From: Scytalidium lignicola
Lineage: Eukaryota > Ascomycota > Leotiomycetes
Assembly: GCA_002812745.2 (NCBI GenBank)
Contig: NCSJ02000084.1
Coordinates: 78,896-142,895 of the forward strand
Reading direction: 5' to 3'
DNA: 64,000 nucleotides
Part shown: positions 1-13,151 of the stretch, piece after piece
Layout of the letters: each line of letters starts with the position of its first letter
How positions within the stretch are numbered: the first letter of the stretch is position 1
Translations under genes and position numbers: made by a program
The notes under the pieces: generated by a model
The model's input: only the letters and a program-made list of their open reading frames with translations
Database searches by the model: none
What the model was told of the DNA's origin: nothing

Positions 1-1792
<1,792 letters not shown>

Positions 1793-2259
1793 TGTGAGGC
1801 TGTTTGTCATGGGTTATGATTGTATGTGGTGGATTGGCTGGCCTTTGGCGTTAGGGTGAATATCTTGATTTGGAATGAATTGTATTATAGCGGCGTCTTT
1901 GCTGTAGTCAAGTGTATCTCGTTAGTATTACTATATATACTTTATGAATTTTTGTTCTTGACTTTAATAATAATATATGTAATTTAATTAAGTTGGATTA
2001 AACTGAGTTCAAGTTAATTACATAGTATAGTAGCTGGAGTTGAGTTTAGAACACCTTAAAACCCAACTCAACCAATTCATTTCACACACTATTCTTTACT
2101 TGAACAGTGAATTCATATGCTATCAACCCACAACTTCTTTACATATTACCAACCAAATCCTAAATACCCCAAAATTAAATCTTTAACATTAAATGTATCC
2201 CGTATTTCATCATAAATGCTTTGGATATACTGAATCATTTTCAGCACTCTCCGCCTGCA
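1793..2259. other. Intergenic: SMC3 3' side and next gene's promoter
   Basis: AT-rich spacer between two genes on the same strand. I see no further coding frame, repeat or RNA gene in it. Confidence 0.5.
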
Positions 2260-5200
2260 ATGGCAAATTTCAGTTTTAACAAGCAAGATATATCGTTGAA
2301 CAAAGTGACCAACCGAGAACCATGGCTTACACCACTTGGTAAAGCTAGCTTTCAAAGCCCACACTTTAGCTTTTCAGGATTGAATCAAGGCTTGAAACGA
2401 CAAGGGACTCCTTCAGCTGAAAATTTCCATCCTAAGCGCCAGCAAGTGTTTCCTATACACCAAAATGTTGAAGGTAAATGGGCCACTACGCGTGAACTTC
2501 AATGTCCAATCCACTTTTCAAGCCCGGCCATAGCGAAACAGATTACTACAGCTACTGTTATAGAGGATGATGAAGAGGCTGACTCTACACCTTTGGAGGT
2601 GTTACTGAAAAGAACCAAGTCCCATTTTCCAGTGAGGGGTGGAATGAAGGAATTCGACGCTAAAGCTGTCCTGCCATCCCGTAGTATACACTACATTGAA
2701 CGTCCTCCATCAGACCATGTTTCACAATGGCTTAATACTCTTTCTGTCCGACNAAAAAAGTCCAGATGTGGTAGATCTTTGCACGCCACAATCACAACAA
2801 ATTCCGCGGACACAAAAGAGTGTGGTCAAAAGTAGAGTTGACTCACCATCACTCAGAAGTGAAGGAAAGAAAGGATCTCTCAGAAAGGTTGCTCAGTTTG
2901 CTCAAGAATATGATCAGAAAGAAATTCAGGTAAATAGACGTGATCGCCAGTCAAAAGTTGCAGAAGTCTTAATCCAACGTGAGAAAGAGGGGGAAATCCA
3001 GGCTTTGGAGGAAGCCCTATTTGGCGAATCTCTTAGTGAAGATGAAGAAACCAAAAGAAAGCGAGAGGAGATGGTCCGAATGGAAGCTCGATTGGTCCGC
3101 AAAATCCGTGAAAACAAGAGAGCAGAAGAGGCGGAGAGACAAAGACTTATTGAGATGAGAAAAGAAGAGAGAAAGGAACAGAAAATTAGAGACGAGGAAA
3201 AAAAGATGAGAGAAAAGGAAGAAGCACAACAAGCTAGGCGTCAAAAGAAAATGCTCCTATCATCAAATCCTCAGATACAGATACTGATGCAAGAAATTGA
3301 AATGCTCAAGCAGCAAAATGTAGCTCGAATTGAGGCAGAAAGAAAGCGTGCAGCTGAAGCGGCAGAAAAGGAGAAGAAGGAGGAGCAGAAACGGAAAGTG
3401 GAAGAGAGAAAGGCTGATGAGGAAAGAGCCCGTGCAAAGGAAGCTGAGGATATTCGCAAGTTGCAAGCTCGATTAGAAGCAAGAAAACAAGAGGCAGCAT
3501 CACTCACTCCATCCAAGACATCATCAACTAAGAATCTCAAAATTAGAGAGCTGGAAGCCAATTCTCAACGTCGAATATCATCTCCCAAGCCCAGTAGCAG
3601 GTTAAAGAAAACCAAGTCTCTATCAACTTCTAATCAGCATATACCATCTAAGAATAAACATAAAACATCCCAAGGCAGAAAGAAAGTAATATCTGAAGAG
3701 TCCCTATTTATTCCTGAGGACTCTTTATCTGACAGCTATCCACCCAGAAGTCCAAGTCCCAATGAGGATCTGCCAAATAAAAGCTCTGCAGAAGAACCGA
3801 TAGCAGCACAACTAGATGAACTACCTCATAAATGCAACTTAAAAGAAGGAATAGCCCAAAATTCAACTTCGGAGGTGCAGCTTGACATCGAAGCAGCAGA
3901 AGTTAGGGCGACACCTGTACTTCCTAAAAGTTTAACTACAGCAGAGGTGTCAGACCAAAGAGCGTATAGCGAGACAATACAACCTCATGAACCCCCCAAA
4001 TCAACCGAGTGTATACATGAAAGTGCGACTTTACCAGGTTCTCAAACATCTTTGAACCTTGTTGATGGTCAGAGTGTGGTTATTAATGACTCTCAGTCAA
4101 CTGAAGTCAACCTACTGAACAACGAAGAGCAAATCTCCTCCCAGGAAGTATCAGAGAAAGAAAACAAGAGAAAGAAACTAGAGGAGGGTAGAAAATATAG
4201 AGGGAAGGCGTTGTGTAAAGCTTATGAACAGCGTCTACGGAACCAAGCCGCACAGAGGGGAATTCCGTTGGAAGAGAAAGAGCTACAGAAGAAGCTGGAA
4301 GAATATATAGTATGAATCCAGCCCTTTTCTTTAATAACTGTACTACTAACACTTGTACAGAAACGAAGACAAGATAGATTAAATGAGAAAGATCGAGAAA
4401 ATGAAAGCAACAATAATCAAAAGTTGCCAGAAACTCAAGTAATACGGGATAAGTCGCCAAGTCAAGTTGATTCTGGTGATCCGGAGGTTCATACAAGAAA
4501 TGAGAGAGTCAGAGCAACACAAGAGAGCCTGGATGCGCTTGGGAAAGGAAGAAAGAATCGATATGCGCACATAGCTGCTGTAAAAACTGTCAATGACTTT
4601 CAGGATGAATCTGAGGAATCAGAAGAAGACCCAGACGAGGATGACATGACTACCTGTGTCAATCAAAACTCGGAAGTCATTGAAAACAATCAACATATAC
4701 CTGATTATACAGAGTCCTCTGACACTCAAGAGGCACAAACAGGTGACTCTCATATTACGTGCGAGCAGAGTAGCTCTAACTCAGATGATGACACAATTCA
4801 GCTTCAGGGGAATCAACCTCAGGACCGTGGCCATGCGACCCAGTTGCCAACGCCACCAGAATCATGCACATCAACACAATTCACATTCAACGCCTCTAGA
4901 CACGAGAGAGTTAGGATGTACATGGTGATGCAAGATAAGAGCCATGCCGATGAAGAGGCTGATCCCGAGTTCATGAGGATGTTCTCAACACGAGACGGGG
5001 CCAACAGGTTCGCTATCACACAGATTAACGAGTATCGAAAAGATCCTCATAGACCATTTTCATCCATCATAGAGAAATACCAAGATGATCTTTATCAAGG
5101 TGTGGTTAAAATCGATGAGGAGAATTCTATAATGATTTATGTCACCTCAGTCTTCAAATCGACTCCAGAACTCAGCGGTGTCAATCTGGCTGCAATTCCG

Positions 5201-5587
5201 GCGCGGTTTCCAGAGAAATCGTTTCTCGTATTTCAAACCCTCGTATCTAAAATTCAAACTGAAGAGGAGAATACAACTACGATTCGTGAGGCCTGTTCGG
5301 CGGTACCTGGGATGCATTTCAGTATGCGCGAATTGGCTAATAAGGAGGCCTCAGATTATCTGATAGCCTTTATAAAACCGAAGGAAGACAAAATTGATGA
5401 CATTTTAGAATACGGAAAAGAGGGCGGTTGGGCTTCGGTTATCAGAGAAAGATTGAAGGAATGTGATGAAACGGGAGAATGCTTTGATGGCGATATAGAG
5501 CCTGAGCCGGGAACTCTACGATGGCTTCCTTATATCCGAATTCGGGTTTGGGTAGAGCCATATATTATGCAGGGTCCTTTGAATTAA
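2260..5587 (+). CDS. Large coiled-coil protein of unknown function
   Basis: Not recognised. Start chosen at the ATG at 2260 (MANFSFNKQD); the frame is open upstream but only from a TTG. The frame shifts at an ambiguous base (N2753) followed by six A: removing one base joins the N-terminal frame (ending HVSQWLNTLSVR) to the frame continuing KSPDVVDLCTPQ, so this is probably a sequencing artefact. Exon 1 runs to 4309; a 51 bp intron (4310-4360, branch CTAAC) leads to exon 2, 4361-5587. About 1,090 residues. Order: disordered N-terminus; Lys/Glu/Arg-rich coiled coil (about 2900-3560); a Ser/Pro/Gln-rich middle; a second charged stretch; an ordered-looking C-terminal region from about 4890 (RHERVRMYMVMQDKSH onward). 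The gene lies 467 bp from SMC3 on the same strand, but nothing shows a shared role. Confidence 0.7.
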
Positions 5588-5977
5588 GCAACCTAGTTGT
5601 TATATATACGGCCGTAGAAATAATATTATCTTTAACACTTTCCAAACAGTAATAATGGGCCCTCGAAAATCAACAGTTTTGGGCGAACTAGGTCATCCGT
5701 ATACATTGGCTAGTTTAACTACGAATTTTAGGCTACATAGACCAAGAATTTTCTAAAGATTAGATTAATATCAATGCAGTAATGTAACGATGATTGTAAG
5801 AAAAGGGGGCAAATAAAGAGTAGCATTGAGTAGCGGGTTGAGATGTGGTCGTTAGCACAAGCAAGCCTTTCCATATTAGGTTAGTTTAACGCCAAGAGAT
5901 GGCCAATCAGGAACCCGGTGTCTATCTAGGGTGCGGTCGCCAATCGGTAGTCCTCCGTAATCAACGGTTCTGCAGAT
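5588..5977. other. Intergenic, no feature seen
   Basis: Spacer between the coiled-coil gene and the inverted phosphoesterase copy. No coding frame with family motifs was found. Confidence 0.4.
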
Positions 5978-6505
5978 TACTAGCTGCTTGTGTAATTAAT
6001 ACTAATTTAGTATTTCAAAAAATCTAAATTAATTTTTACTAAATACTAATTACGGATCTCATCTAAAAAAATCCCTTTCATCGGCGGGGCAGACCGAGTG
6101 TTACTATGAAGGGTTTATAATCTAATTCGCCGAAGTTGGTCAAGTCTCCTGTATGAATAAGAACATCGACCTGAGGCATAGTAGTCCCATCAAAGGAATG
6201 CTTGTGCGTGTCTGAAATAACCATTACACGTGTGAAAATCGTGTTGAAAGCCATGGTTAAGATCTTAATGTTTGTTGCTAGGTAATGCGTTCGTCGTTCT
6301 CTCGAATTAAGGACGTTGTTCTTGCGTGTTTTCGAGCCTTTTTGGGGTTATTGTAAGTAAAAAATAACAGAAAGGATGCAAAGGCTGTATGAATATATGT
6401 TCTGGTATATTTGAAAGAAAACTTTGAATAAAGCCTTAGTAGAAAGGCGGAAACTAGACAAAAGATTGGCGAATAGGCCGGCGAATTGGCGAACAAGTTA
6501 ACTAG
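5978..6505 (-). pseudogene. Inverted, internally deleted copy of the metallophosphoesterase gene
   Basis: Read on the minus strand, this segment matches the upstream region, first 45 codons, last 13-14 codons and 3' flank of the gene at 14307-15194, with scattered substitutions. The middle (about 711 bp, equivalent to 14441-15151) is missing. The join falls at a shared AGA triplet and keeps frame. What remains is an uninterrupted 58-codon frame from the ATG at 6254 to a TGA ending at 6078, beginning MAFNTIFTRVMVISDTH and ending FIVTLGLPRR. It retains the DxH and GDLTN metal motifs but lacks GNHD, the TH motif and GHxH, so it cannot be an active phosphoesterase. Homology extends about 250 bp upstream of the ATG, so promoter sequence was copied too. 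Whether it is transcribed is unknown. Confidence 0.85.
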
Positions 6506-6901
6506 AATACACTTCCTCTGGCCCCGACAGCCATTTAACAGTGTATATATTCTGACTTGTTGAGTTACAAAGAATATCTCAATTCATATAAAAACTTCAT
6601 TTAATTATATTAATTCTAACTATACAATATTACATGTTCTCAAGCTAATAACGTTAAACTCTAATTTCGAGCTTGTTGTAAAGGTTAAGAATCTAATATT
6701 ACCTTCCAGGCTGCCTCAATTAAACTTACAACTACAGTAGATTTTATTGCTGTAACCCCAGCACATTCAAACACTGAGACTCCTTGCATGCAAAATTTCT
6801 CGCAACACTAATTCTTTTTTAACACGAGTTCTTTCTTGATACGCGACCTCTATTGACACAGAGTCTTTTCTCGTTAAAAATATTCTATAGAAAGCTCCAC
6901 C
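6506..6901. other. Intergenic, promoter side of the next gene
   Basis: AT-rich spacer without a recognisable coding frame or repeat; it presumably holds the promoter of the gene beginning at 6902 or 7115. Confidence 0.35.
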
Positions 6902-6997
6902 ATGGTTCAACTACATACAGAAGATGCTGATTTCGAAAAGACTTTTTCCTATCTACAGGAGACGTTGGATAAGGGTGATTGGGAATTCCCAAACTGA
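6902..6997 (+). other. Short ORF (31 aa) in strong start context: uORF or lost 5' exon
   Basis: The ATG at 6902 sits in CACCATGG, the best start context near this gene. It encodes MVQLHTEDADFEKTFSYLQE and 11 further residues before a TGA at 6995. A plausible intron (7021-7081, ending ATTAG) lies between it and the next ATG at 7115, but neither the stop nor the splice phase allows a fusion to the downstream frame. It is therefore an upstream ORF in the leader, or a 5' exon broken by a small indel. Confidence 0.35.
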
Positions 6998-7114
6998 AGT
7001 CGACTCTCAGTTGAAGCCTGGTATGATTAATGGTTAATGGTTCACAAAAGTGGTTTACTACTCACTGACATTCCATATTAGAACGCCACTCAGCCTTTTC
7101 CGGTATTCAATCCA

Positions 7115-8819
7115 ATGACAATGCATATCGAGAATAACTCAGCTGCTCCTGCCTCCGACCAGCTTGGGCGGCTTAAATTAGAACCTGATGATATTCTCGC
7201 TATCCCATATGAATGTCTACAACTTGCGAAAGCTACCGAGTTGTTGTTCCATGACATTCCCGACGACCTGCTTGAACAATGCATCCCGAAAGATGTTAAA
7301 AAATATTCTGTGCGAAGCTATGATAACATCTTCTTCGAGAACGCTTTAAAAAATCACGTTGCAAATATTAGCAGAAAGACTTTGCACAGAGGCTTGGAGC
7401 TAGCCAAATTGCTCGTGTACCAGCATATCAACACTGCAAATTTTCGCAACGTGATGAGGGACACGAATGAGAAGAGTCGTATCTACTATCTTCGAGATTT
7501 GCTCACAAACGATCACGTGTACTACCTGTATTCTGACCAGTGGGAAAGCGTCTCTTTTGACTTTGTTCACCATGAAGGCTTACGACCAATCCCATCGGAA
7601 GAGAGCCTTCGTAGTGACCTCCGGAAGTTTACCAAGTTGTCAAGTGCAATGATGCTCTATGATATCTACCGCCATACAATACAACTGAAAGCAGGCAGAG
7701 GCACTGCGAATGAGCCCAATGTCAAAGCTGGGTGGGACTTCGTAGTTGTGAATTACAAAGCAATGCCAGGGTGGGGACCTTTGGGTCGGATCGTTAAGAC
7801 TCTCGATCATCTCCCTGCTAGTCCTAACTTCACAAAGAAGAAACAGGATTATCTTTTCCGTGAGTATTTAAATTGTTCAACTTTGCTAGCTAAATAGTTT
7901 AGAGGCTGTTTTTGATTGTGAATCTACACAACTTTTGCTAACAAAACCAATTGGCACAGAGCCTGAGCCGGAACCTCTTGTTACAACTATCCGAAGTATA
8001 AAATGCTGGTTAATAACAGACCCATCAAAGACCTTTGCAACACTGCAAATAACAGAAGGACCTAAGGATGTGTTTGGACATACAGCTATTCTCTTCGGCA
8101 TTCCAACCAAGTTCGTGTCTGGACTGAACTGCGATTTGGATTTCGTGCCTTATGGCAGCCAAACAACTATAAAAATATGGGACGCACACTACGGGTTTAA
8201 GGAATGGAAAGGATTCAGAGAGATATCACAGGTACTCTTCTTCCGTCACGGGGGCTTAAACAGCTGGATGTACCGCGACCTCTTACCAGATAATGATCTG
8301 CATTTTGAAGGCTGCTCAAGCTGCACCGGACATTGCTACTGCTGGTGGATAAATATGCGGGCTTTTCGAAGGGAGTTAGAGGAAGATATTATCAACGATC
8401 GCATGATATTTTGGGTAGCACGTATGGTAGAACAGAACTCGGATCAACTCATGAGCGTTTGGTCCAATCTAGATGAAGGAAATCCCTCCCGCCGACGCTG
8501 TATTTGGCGCAACCTGTTCCGAAAGGACGACATGCTTAACATTTTTGAACCATTGCGTCCTGGAGTTGACATACAGACGATCGTTGAGAAGGAAGAAGAG
8601 AATAGGAAAGAGGGTGTGTGGAAGCAGTGGCTCTACGACTCAGCTGCTTGGCTTGCTGATGACATTTTTGCATATCATGTCTCTCAAGGAAAGCTTGGAG
8701 AGGAAGTGCCTTGTGTTGTATTTGACAGATATGCAAGGATTCGGGACATCCCCCAATTCCAATATGTTCCGCACTCTCTTGAATCGCTTCCAATCAGAGG
8801 AAACTTCAAATGTTTATAG
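7115..8819 (+). CDS. Hypothetical protein, two exons, cysteine-rich centre
   Basis: Not recognised. Exons 7115-7859 and 7960-8819 are joined across a 100 bp intron (GTGAGT donor, GCTAAC branch, CACAG acceptor); the phase fits exactly and gives 534 residues. The start is the first in-frame ATG (MTMHIENNS). Visible features: a helical first half; a pattern KTLDHLPASPNFTKKK just before the intron; a cluster EGCSSCTGHCYCWW near 8310-8355 that could bind metal; and a charged C-terminal third. No signal peptide or membrane segment is apparent. The neighbours (HET relic, F-box gene) are typical of fast-evolving accessory regions in fungi. Function is not assigned. Confidence 0.65.
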
Positions 8820-9000
8820 GAATGTAATATTTGAGCTTCTTAATAGTCTGTCACCATAGCGACTTTAGGCTGCCACAACTTATACAGTGGTTAGGATTAA
8901 TGATCCGAGATTTCCGCGACTTGCAACTCTATACACTTATTCTTCCATGATAATTAATAGAGACATCTTTTAAATTCTAATATTACCTTTCCGAATTTGT

Positions 9001-9240
9001 GACTTGCCAACTTCGCTCATCTGGGTCAACGTAATCTGCATCAATCAGGGTGATCTGGATGACCGTTCCGTGCTAATGAAGTCTATTTACAAGCGGCTAC
9101 GGCATGTCTTGTCTGGCTGGGCGAGAAGGACGACTTATGGCAATGAGCACTGCGGTCAAGCTTTGGAATGATATGTGCACTACAGAGAGAATCTCGCCTC
9201 ATTTATCTGTTAGTGAACAAGGCAAAAATCTCCAAACAAA
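9001..9240 (+). pseudogene. HET (heterokaryon incompatibility) domain relic
   Basis: The translation from 9001 reads LPTSLIWVNVICINQGDLDD, then SVLMKSIYKRLRHV, matching the core HET-domain block (IWIDAICINQ, then IY..A). The following family block WLGEKDDLW is present but in another frame, and a TGA follows at once. A frameshift plus stop, with no start codon or remaining domain around it, shows a decayed fragment. Intact HET proteins trigger cell death between incompatible fungal strains; this piece cannot. Confidence 0.75.
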
Positions 9241-9746
9241 ACACAAGAGTTATTGGACTTATCTCAACATAAGCTTTAGACTTTCGTGCTCTTCTTTTTA
9301 AAAATGTAGTTTTCGAGACTTTGGATTATCCAGGAAATTGGTCTCGCCTTTGTTGTATAAGCTCAATATAGTCGATTTTTTGTCGATTTTGTGTCGATTT
9401 GGAGTGTTTTCTACATCTGGACGGCTTCTTAATACTTAATAAAGCCTTTAAAACATGTGTGGCTCAATAGATCACTATATTGAGACACCTTAGTCTAGAT
9501 ATTTTAACGCCAAATGCTTGGTTATATACCCACACACTAGGGTTTCTGGCCTCAATTTCCTTGTTTCCTAACAATACGCGCTAATAGATTGCATACTAGA
9601 CTTATTAACTCGAGCGATACTATTTCGAACTAGATCAATTTCGTCACATATAAAGACAGATCAGACACACTTCTTTCTTGCTTTTACTCAAACATTCATG
9701 ATAATAACATTTGCTGCAAGTTACAGCTCTTTAATCTTTTCTCTTA
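9241..9746. other. Intergenic upstream of the F-box gene
   Basis: AT-rich. A short imperfect inverted repeat (CTCAATATAG near 9361, CTATATTGAG near 9475) brackets three tandem GTCGATTT-like units. No coding frame is supported. Confidence 0.35.
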
Positions 9747-11065
9747 ATGACAAACCAGCAAATCGAACAACCTACCTTCATAACATTAGAGCCATTTGCA
9801 ATGGAGTACTTAATATCGTCTTTCTCTCAACTACAAATTTTCGGGCTTATTGTATCGGCGCATCATTCCTCAATACCTCAAACTTCAGAGTTACATCTAC
9901 TTCCTTCAGAACTCATTCTTCGGATTGCAAGTTTCCTTCCACCAGAATCAGCAGTCGTATGTGCACTCACATGTCGGTATTTATACAACGCCCTCGGGAA
10001 GAAATACTACGAGCCACTCAAAATATCGAAAAGTAGATAAGAAGTATGCTTTTTCGGTATTGAGAAAAAGGGACTCGCCAGATCTTATAGCTTGTTATAT
10101 CTGTGAGCGATTTCATCGTATTTCAAAGATCGAAAAATCCAGATATATGTCTTTAGTACCTCTGCCTTGTCGATACGATGTATTTGCGTATTATCCCCGG
10201 GAGTTGTATTTTAGTTCTACTATTTTTCGCATGGCAATGAAACGTCATCGGCAAGGACAAGACAACAAAAGGCTTTTGGACTTGCTATCACCAAGAAGTC
10301 TTAGACTTTTTTCTCCTCGAATGATTGAATGGAATCGGTCTTCTGCTCGAAACAGTAGAAACAGATTACTTATTCGTCGTCAAACAATATATACACCAGC
10401 TCCTACTTTGTCAGATTTATCCTCATCTGATCTGATATGGTATATGGATATATGTCCTCATATGGAAATAACTCAGTATTCATTTACTGATATGGCATGC
10501 ATACAAAAAAATGTCACCAAATAGACGCATCGGTTGGATCAATCCACCTGATGCGGGAGAAAATGAAGGCTTATTGCAATGTCAATTTTGCTACACCGAA
10601 TTCAAGGTCGATTATGCGAAACTTAACGGCGGACGAACTTCTATGTTTTGTACAGTGTGGCAAGACCTTGGGGAAGGTGAATCATATCTTGATCCGCATT
10701 GGCAAAGTTATATTCCTAGCAAAGATCAGACACTGGTCGAATTCGAGCCTGGATCAATTTATTCTGCATTTGAAAAGGGAGATAATTTCAAATTTAATGA
10801 ACTCGTAAATCCAGAGGAGGAAGATGGTCTCGTCCAAATAGACAATGCGATGTCTTCGAATAATATTGACGAAGTAAGAAAAGCGATTACTAGGTTCTTC
10901 AGTCGGATACCAGTACATACTTGGTACGCGGGATCCAAAAATCCGGTCGAATTGTATCAAGACGCGATCGAGAATTCTACGAGTCCTTTCTTGTTTGGAA
11001 GAGATCTGGTTCACAGAAGGGAGATAGGACACAGGCATCTTTTGTCAAGATATGATCTACAGTAG
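9747..11065 (+). CDS. F-box protein, interrupted by two apparent +1 frameshifts
   Basis: F-box proteins recruit substrates to SCF ubiquitin ligases. The ATG at 9747 opens a frame with a clear F-box near its end (LLPSELILRIASFLPPESAV, then CRYLYNALGKKYY). The sequence then continues in a second frame (IACYICERFHRI; MAMKRHRQGQD; LLDLLS), a layout common in fungal F-box proteins, and from about 10511 in a third frame (IGWINPPDAGE; CTVWQDLGEGESYLDPHWQS) to the stop at 11065. The two shifts lie near 10020-10030 (run of four A) and at the seven-A run ending about 10510. In each case removing one A restores the frame, giving about 437 residues. Given the homopolymer problems in this sequence, both could be errors; a real pseudogene is the alternative. 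Confidence 0.7.
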
Positions 11066-12011
11066 AACCTCACCTCCGTCCACGGTTTTGGAAATCTCTA
11101 AACAATTTTAGGGTCAATCGGCTACTGGCGAAACGTGCCAATCGACGGCGATTGCTTGGGAACTAATTCAAAGCTCGGAATTATGAAATGCAAATCAAAA
11201 TCCTTTCAATTCACTCATATCCGTTAGAAGGTGGAAGAGTCCATTACCTGTACTTTGGGGGTGTTTAACGCACTCGATGACCAGTCAGCGCAGAACGCTC
11301 GTGCACAGACCAGTACGCTGCCAAGACAAATCATTTGCTTCCGACCGCCTGGGAACCGTTAGATCTGGAGTATCGCCGATTGGCGATGGCACCCTGGACG
11401 CCTACCCCTTAAACCTCAAGTTTTCAAGACGACGCTCATAGAGCCCAAATAAACTCCTGAGGATCTTAAAGTAGACGCCTTCTGAAATAGACTTGGTCTT
11501 TTGTCTATAGTGTGAGGTAGTTTAATATATTCAGTAAATCCACGGCTGCGCCTAATATTGGCCCTACCGATGAACCCCTACGGGAAACAATTCCTTATTA
11601 TCCTGGCTTCTAATGCATCAATGTTGGGGCCTGATATCAACTTATTTGTGTTCCATAATTCATGAATTGAAAGAATCTGGTCGAGGGCGATATTTCCTAG
11701 TCTTTAGATGAAGGTAATTGGCATGGATATGGCTCACACGTGGAGCATAAAGAAGGTTCCCAACAGCAGAACTCAGACGAAATCACGTGGCAGGTATTAA
11801 CATTTGTTGAATAAAGCAGTTGGTATGGCCTAGTAGTGGAGGGAGCCTACTATATCGATTTTACGAAATTTGGCCTTTATCACATGATACGTTTGGATAA
11901 AGTTCAGAGTGATGCCCGGGCCCCAATTCCTTCCATTAAAAATTAAAAAAAAAATGTTTAGAGTGATATGTGGTGTGCCCAAGCAACCCAGTTCCCAAAC
12001 CGAACCCCTCC
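11066..12011. other. Intergenic, no feature seen
   Basis: About 950 bp between the F-box gene and the convergent nucleotidyltransferase-like gene. No coding frame, repeat or RNA gene could be supported. Confidence 0.4.
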
Positions 12012-12615
12012 CAACTNAAAAAGACCCCAGAACATCCATGAACAACTCATCCGTATCCCGAGACCCTTCACACATCTCCACTGCCTCTATCATCAACTCC
12101 AGTTCCTCCTCTCCAAGGTGAGGGAGTTTGACCTGTCGCTTAGAGGCCAAGGAGAGGAGAAGAACGAAGTCGATGTGGTCCGACTCATCACCCCTTTCAA
12201 CAAGCGTAGACGCCCGCAACCGCACGAGTTCCGCGAGGGTAGCAACATACCCTTCCCCGAAACCGACCACTGCTGGAATCCGTGGAACAAATGGACCCCC
12301 AATCTCAACGAGTTCAACCGTCACTTCGAAGAGTTTGTTGTTCTGAGGGTCACATTTGTCCCATTTGATGGTTCCATCGCAGTCCCTATGAAAGCACTCC
12401 CGCTTATTGATGATCGCATCGTCCAGGATCGCTAGAGCCTCGACGCCGACGAGGATGTCGACGTCTTTGGCTTTCCGGTCTAGGATACCATGGGCGATGC
12501 TCGCGGCACCGCCATACAGTATGAGTGTTTGGCGGAGGTTACGAGGCACTAAAGCACAGGCGGCAGTGTAGGCGTCGAGATACGCTTGCTGAAGAGGAGT
12601 GATTTGTCGAGACAT
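12012..12615 (-). CDS. Nucleotidyltransferase-fold protein (putative)
   Basis: Start at the ATG at 12615 (MSRQITPLQQAYLDAY). Residues 30-50 contain LYGGAASIAHGI followed by KDVDILV, the GG(A/S)...DxD pattern of the nucleotidyltransferase fold, where the acidic pair binds metal. A long helical C-terminus follows. An ambiguous base at 12017 next to five A decides the end: if it is spurious, a TAG follows DVLGSF and the protein is about 199 residues; if real, the frame runs on to 11830 through sequence that does not look coding. I favour the short form. Substrate is unknown; related folds include tRNA, antibiotic and toxin-antitoxin nucleotidyltransferases. Confidence 0.55.
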
Positions 12616-13151
12616 TGTAGAGGCAGTGAAGATGTGGAGGAGTCGAGATCGAGATACGGATAGTTGTTCGAGAATGGATATCTGGGGTCGATTGATTGGG
12701 AGGAGGAGGCACGGTTTGAGCAATGAGTTGCTTGGGCACAGAAGATATTACAGCCTATCGTTTGAATCTGTTAGTATCTTTTGTTGATGCAGGACATGAG
12801 GAACATGAGTAAAGAGAAAACTTACCAAAAACCAAAAAGAAGACATAAACAATTGATATTTGTAATTGTGCTGGTTGAGGAGGAGAGAACAGGTGAGAAA
12901 GCTACGGAATACATGGTGAAGGAAGCTGAGCTGCCAATGCTCCTTCCAGTCCTTGGAGTTCTGGTCAGCTAGTACTTTCTGTGTTAGAAGAGGAAAGCAC
13001 CACTGAGGGCTCCCATTGGTTTCCCAGGCCATCAAGCTTTCGGAAAGTAACATACATGGCTAATTTCAGATGCAATGGTTCGTAGCCATGAAGCAGTGAT
13101 GCCATTAAGTATAAATGTAAAGTTAAAAAAGCGATGAAATCGTTTTGAGTG
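12616..13151. other. Intergenic, no feature seen
   Basis: Probable promoter of the nucleotidyltransferase-like gene. The open frames here lack coding character. Confidence 0.35.

Noticed and set aside
9361..9484. Inverted CTCAATATAG pair as a MITE
   Set aside because: Arms of about 10-14 bases with an indel, AT-rich, and no target duplication; too weak to call.
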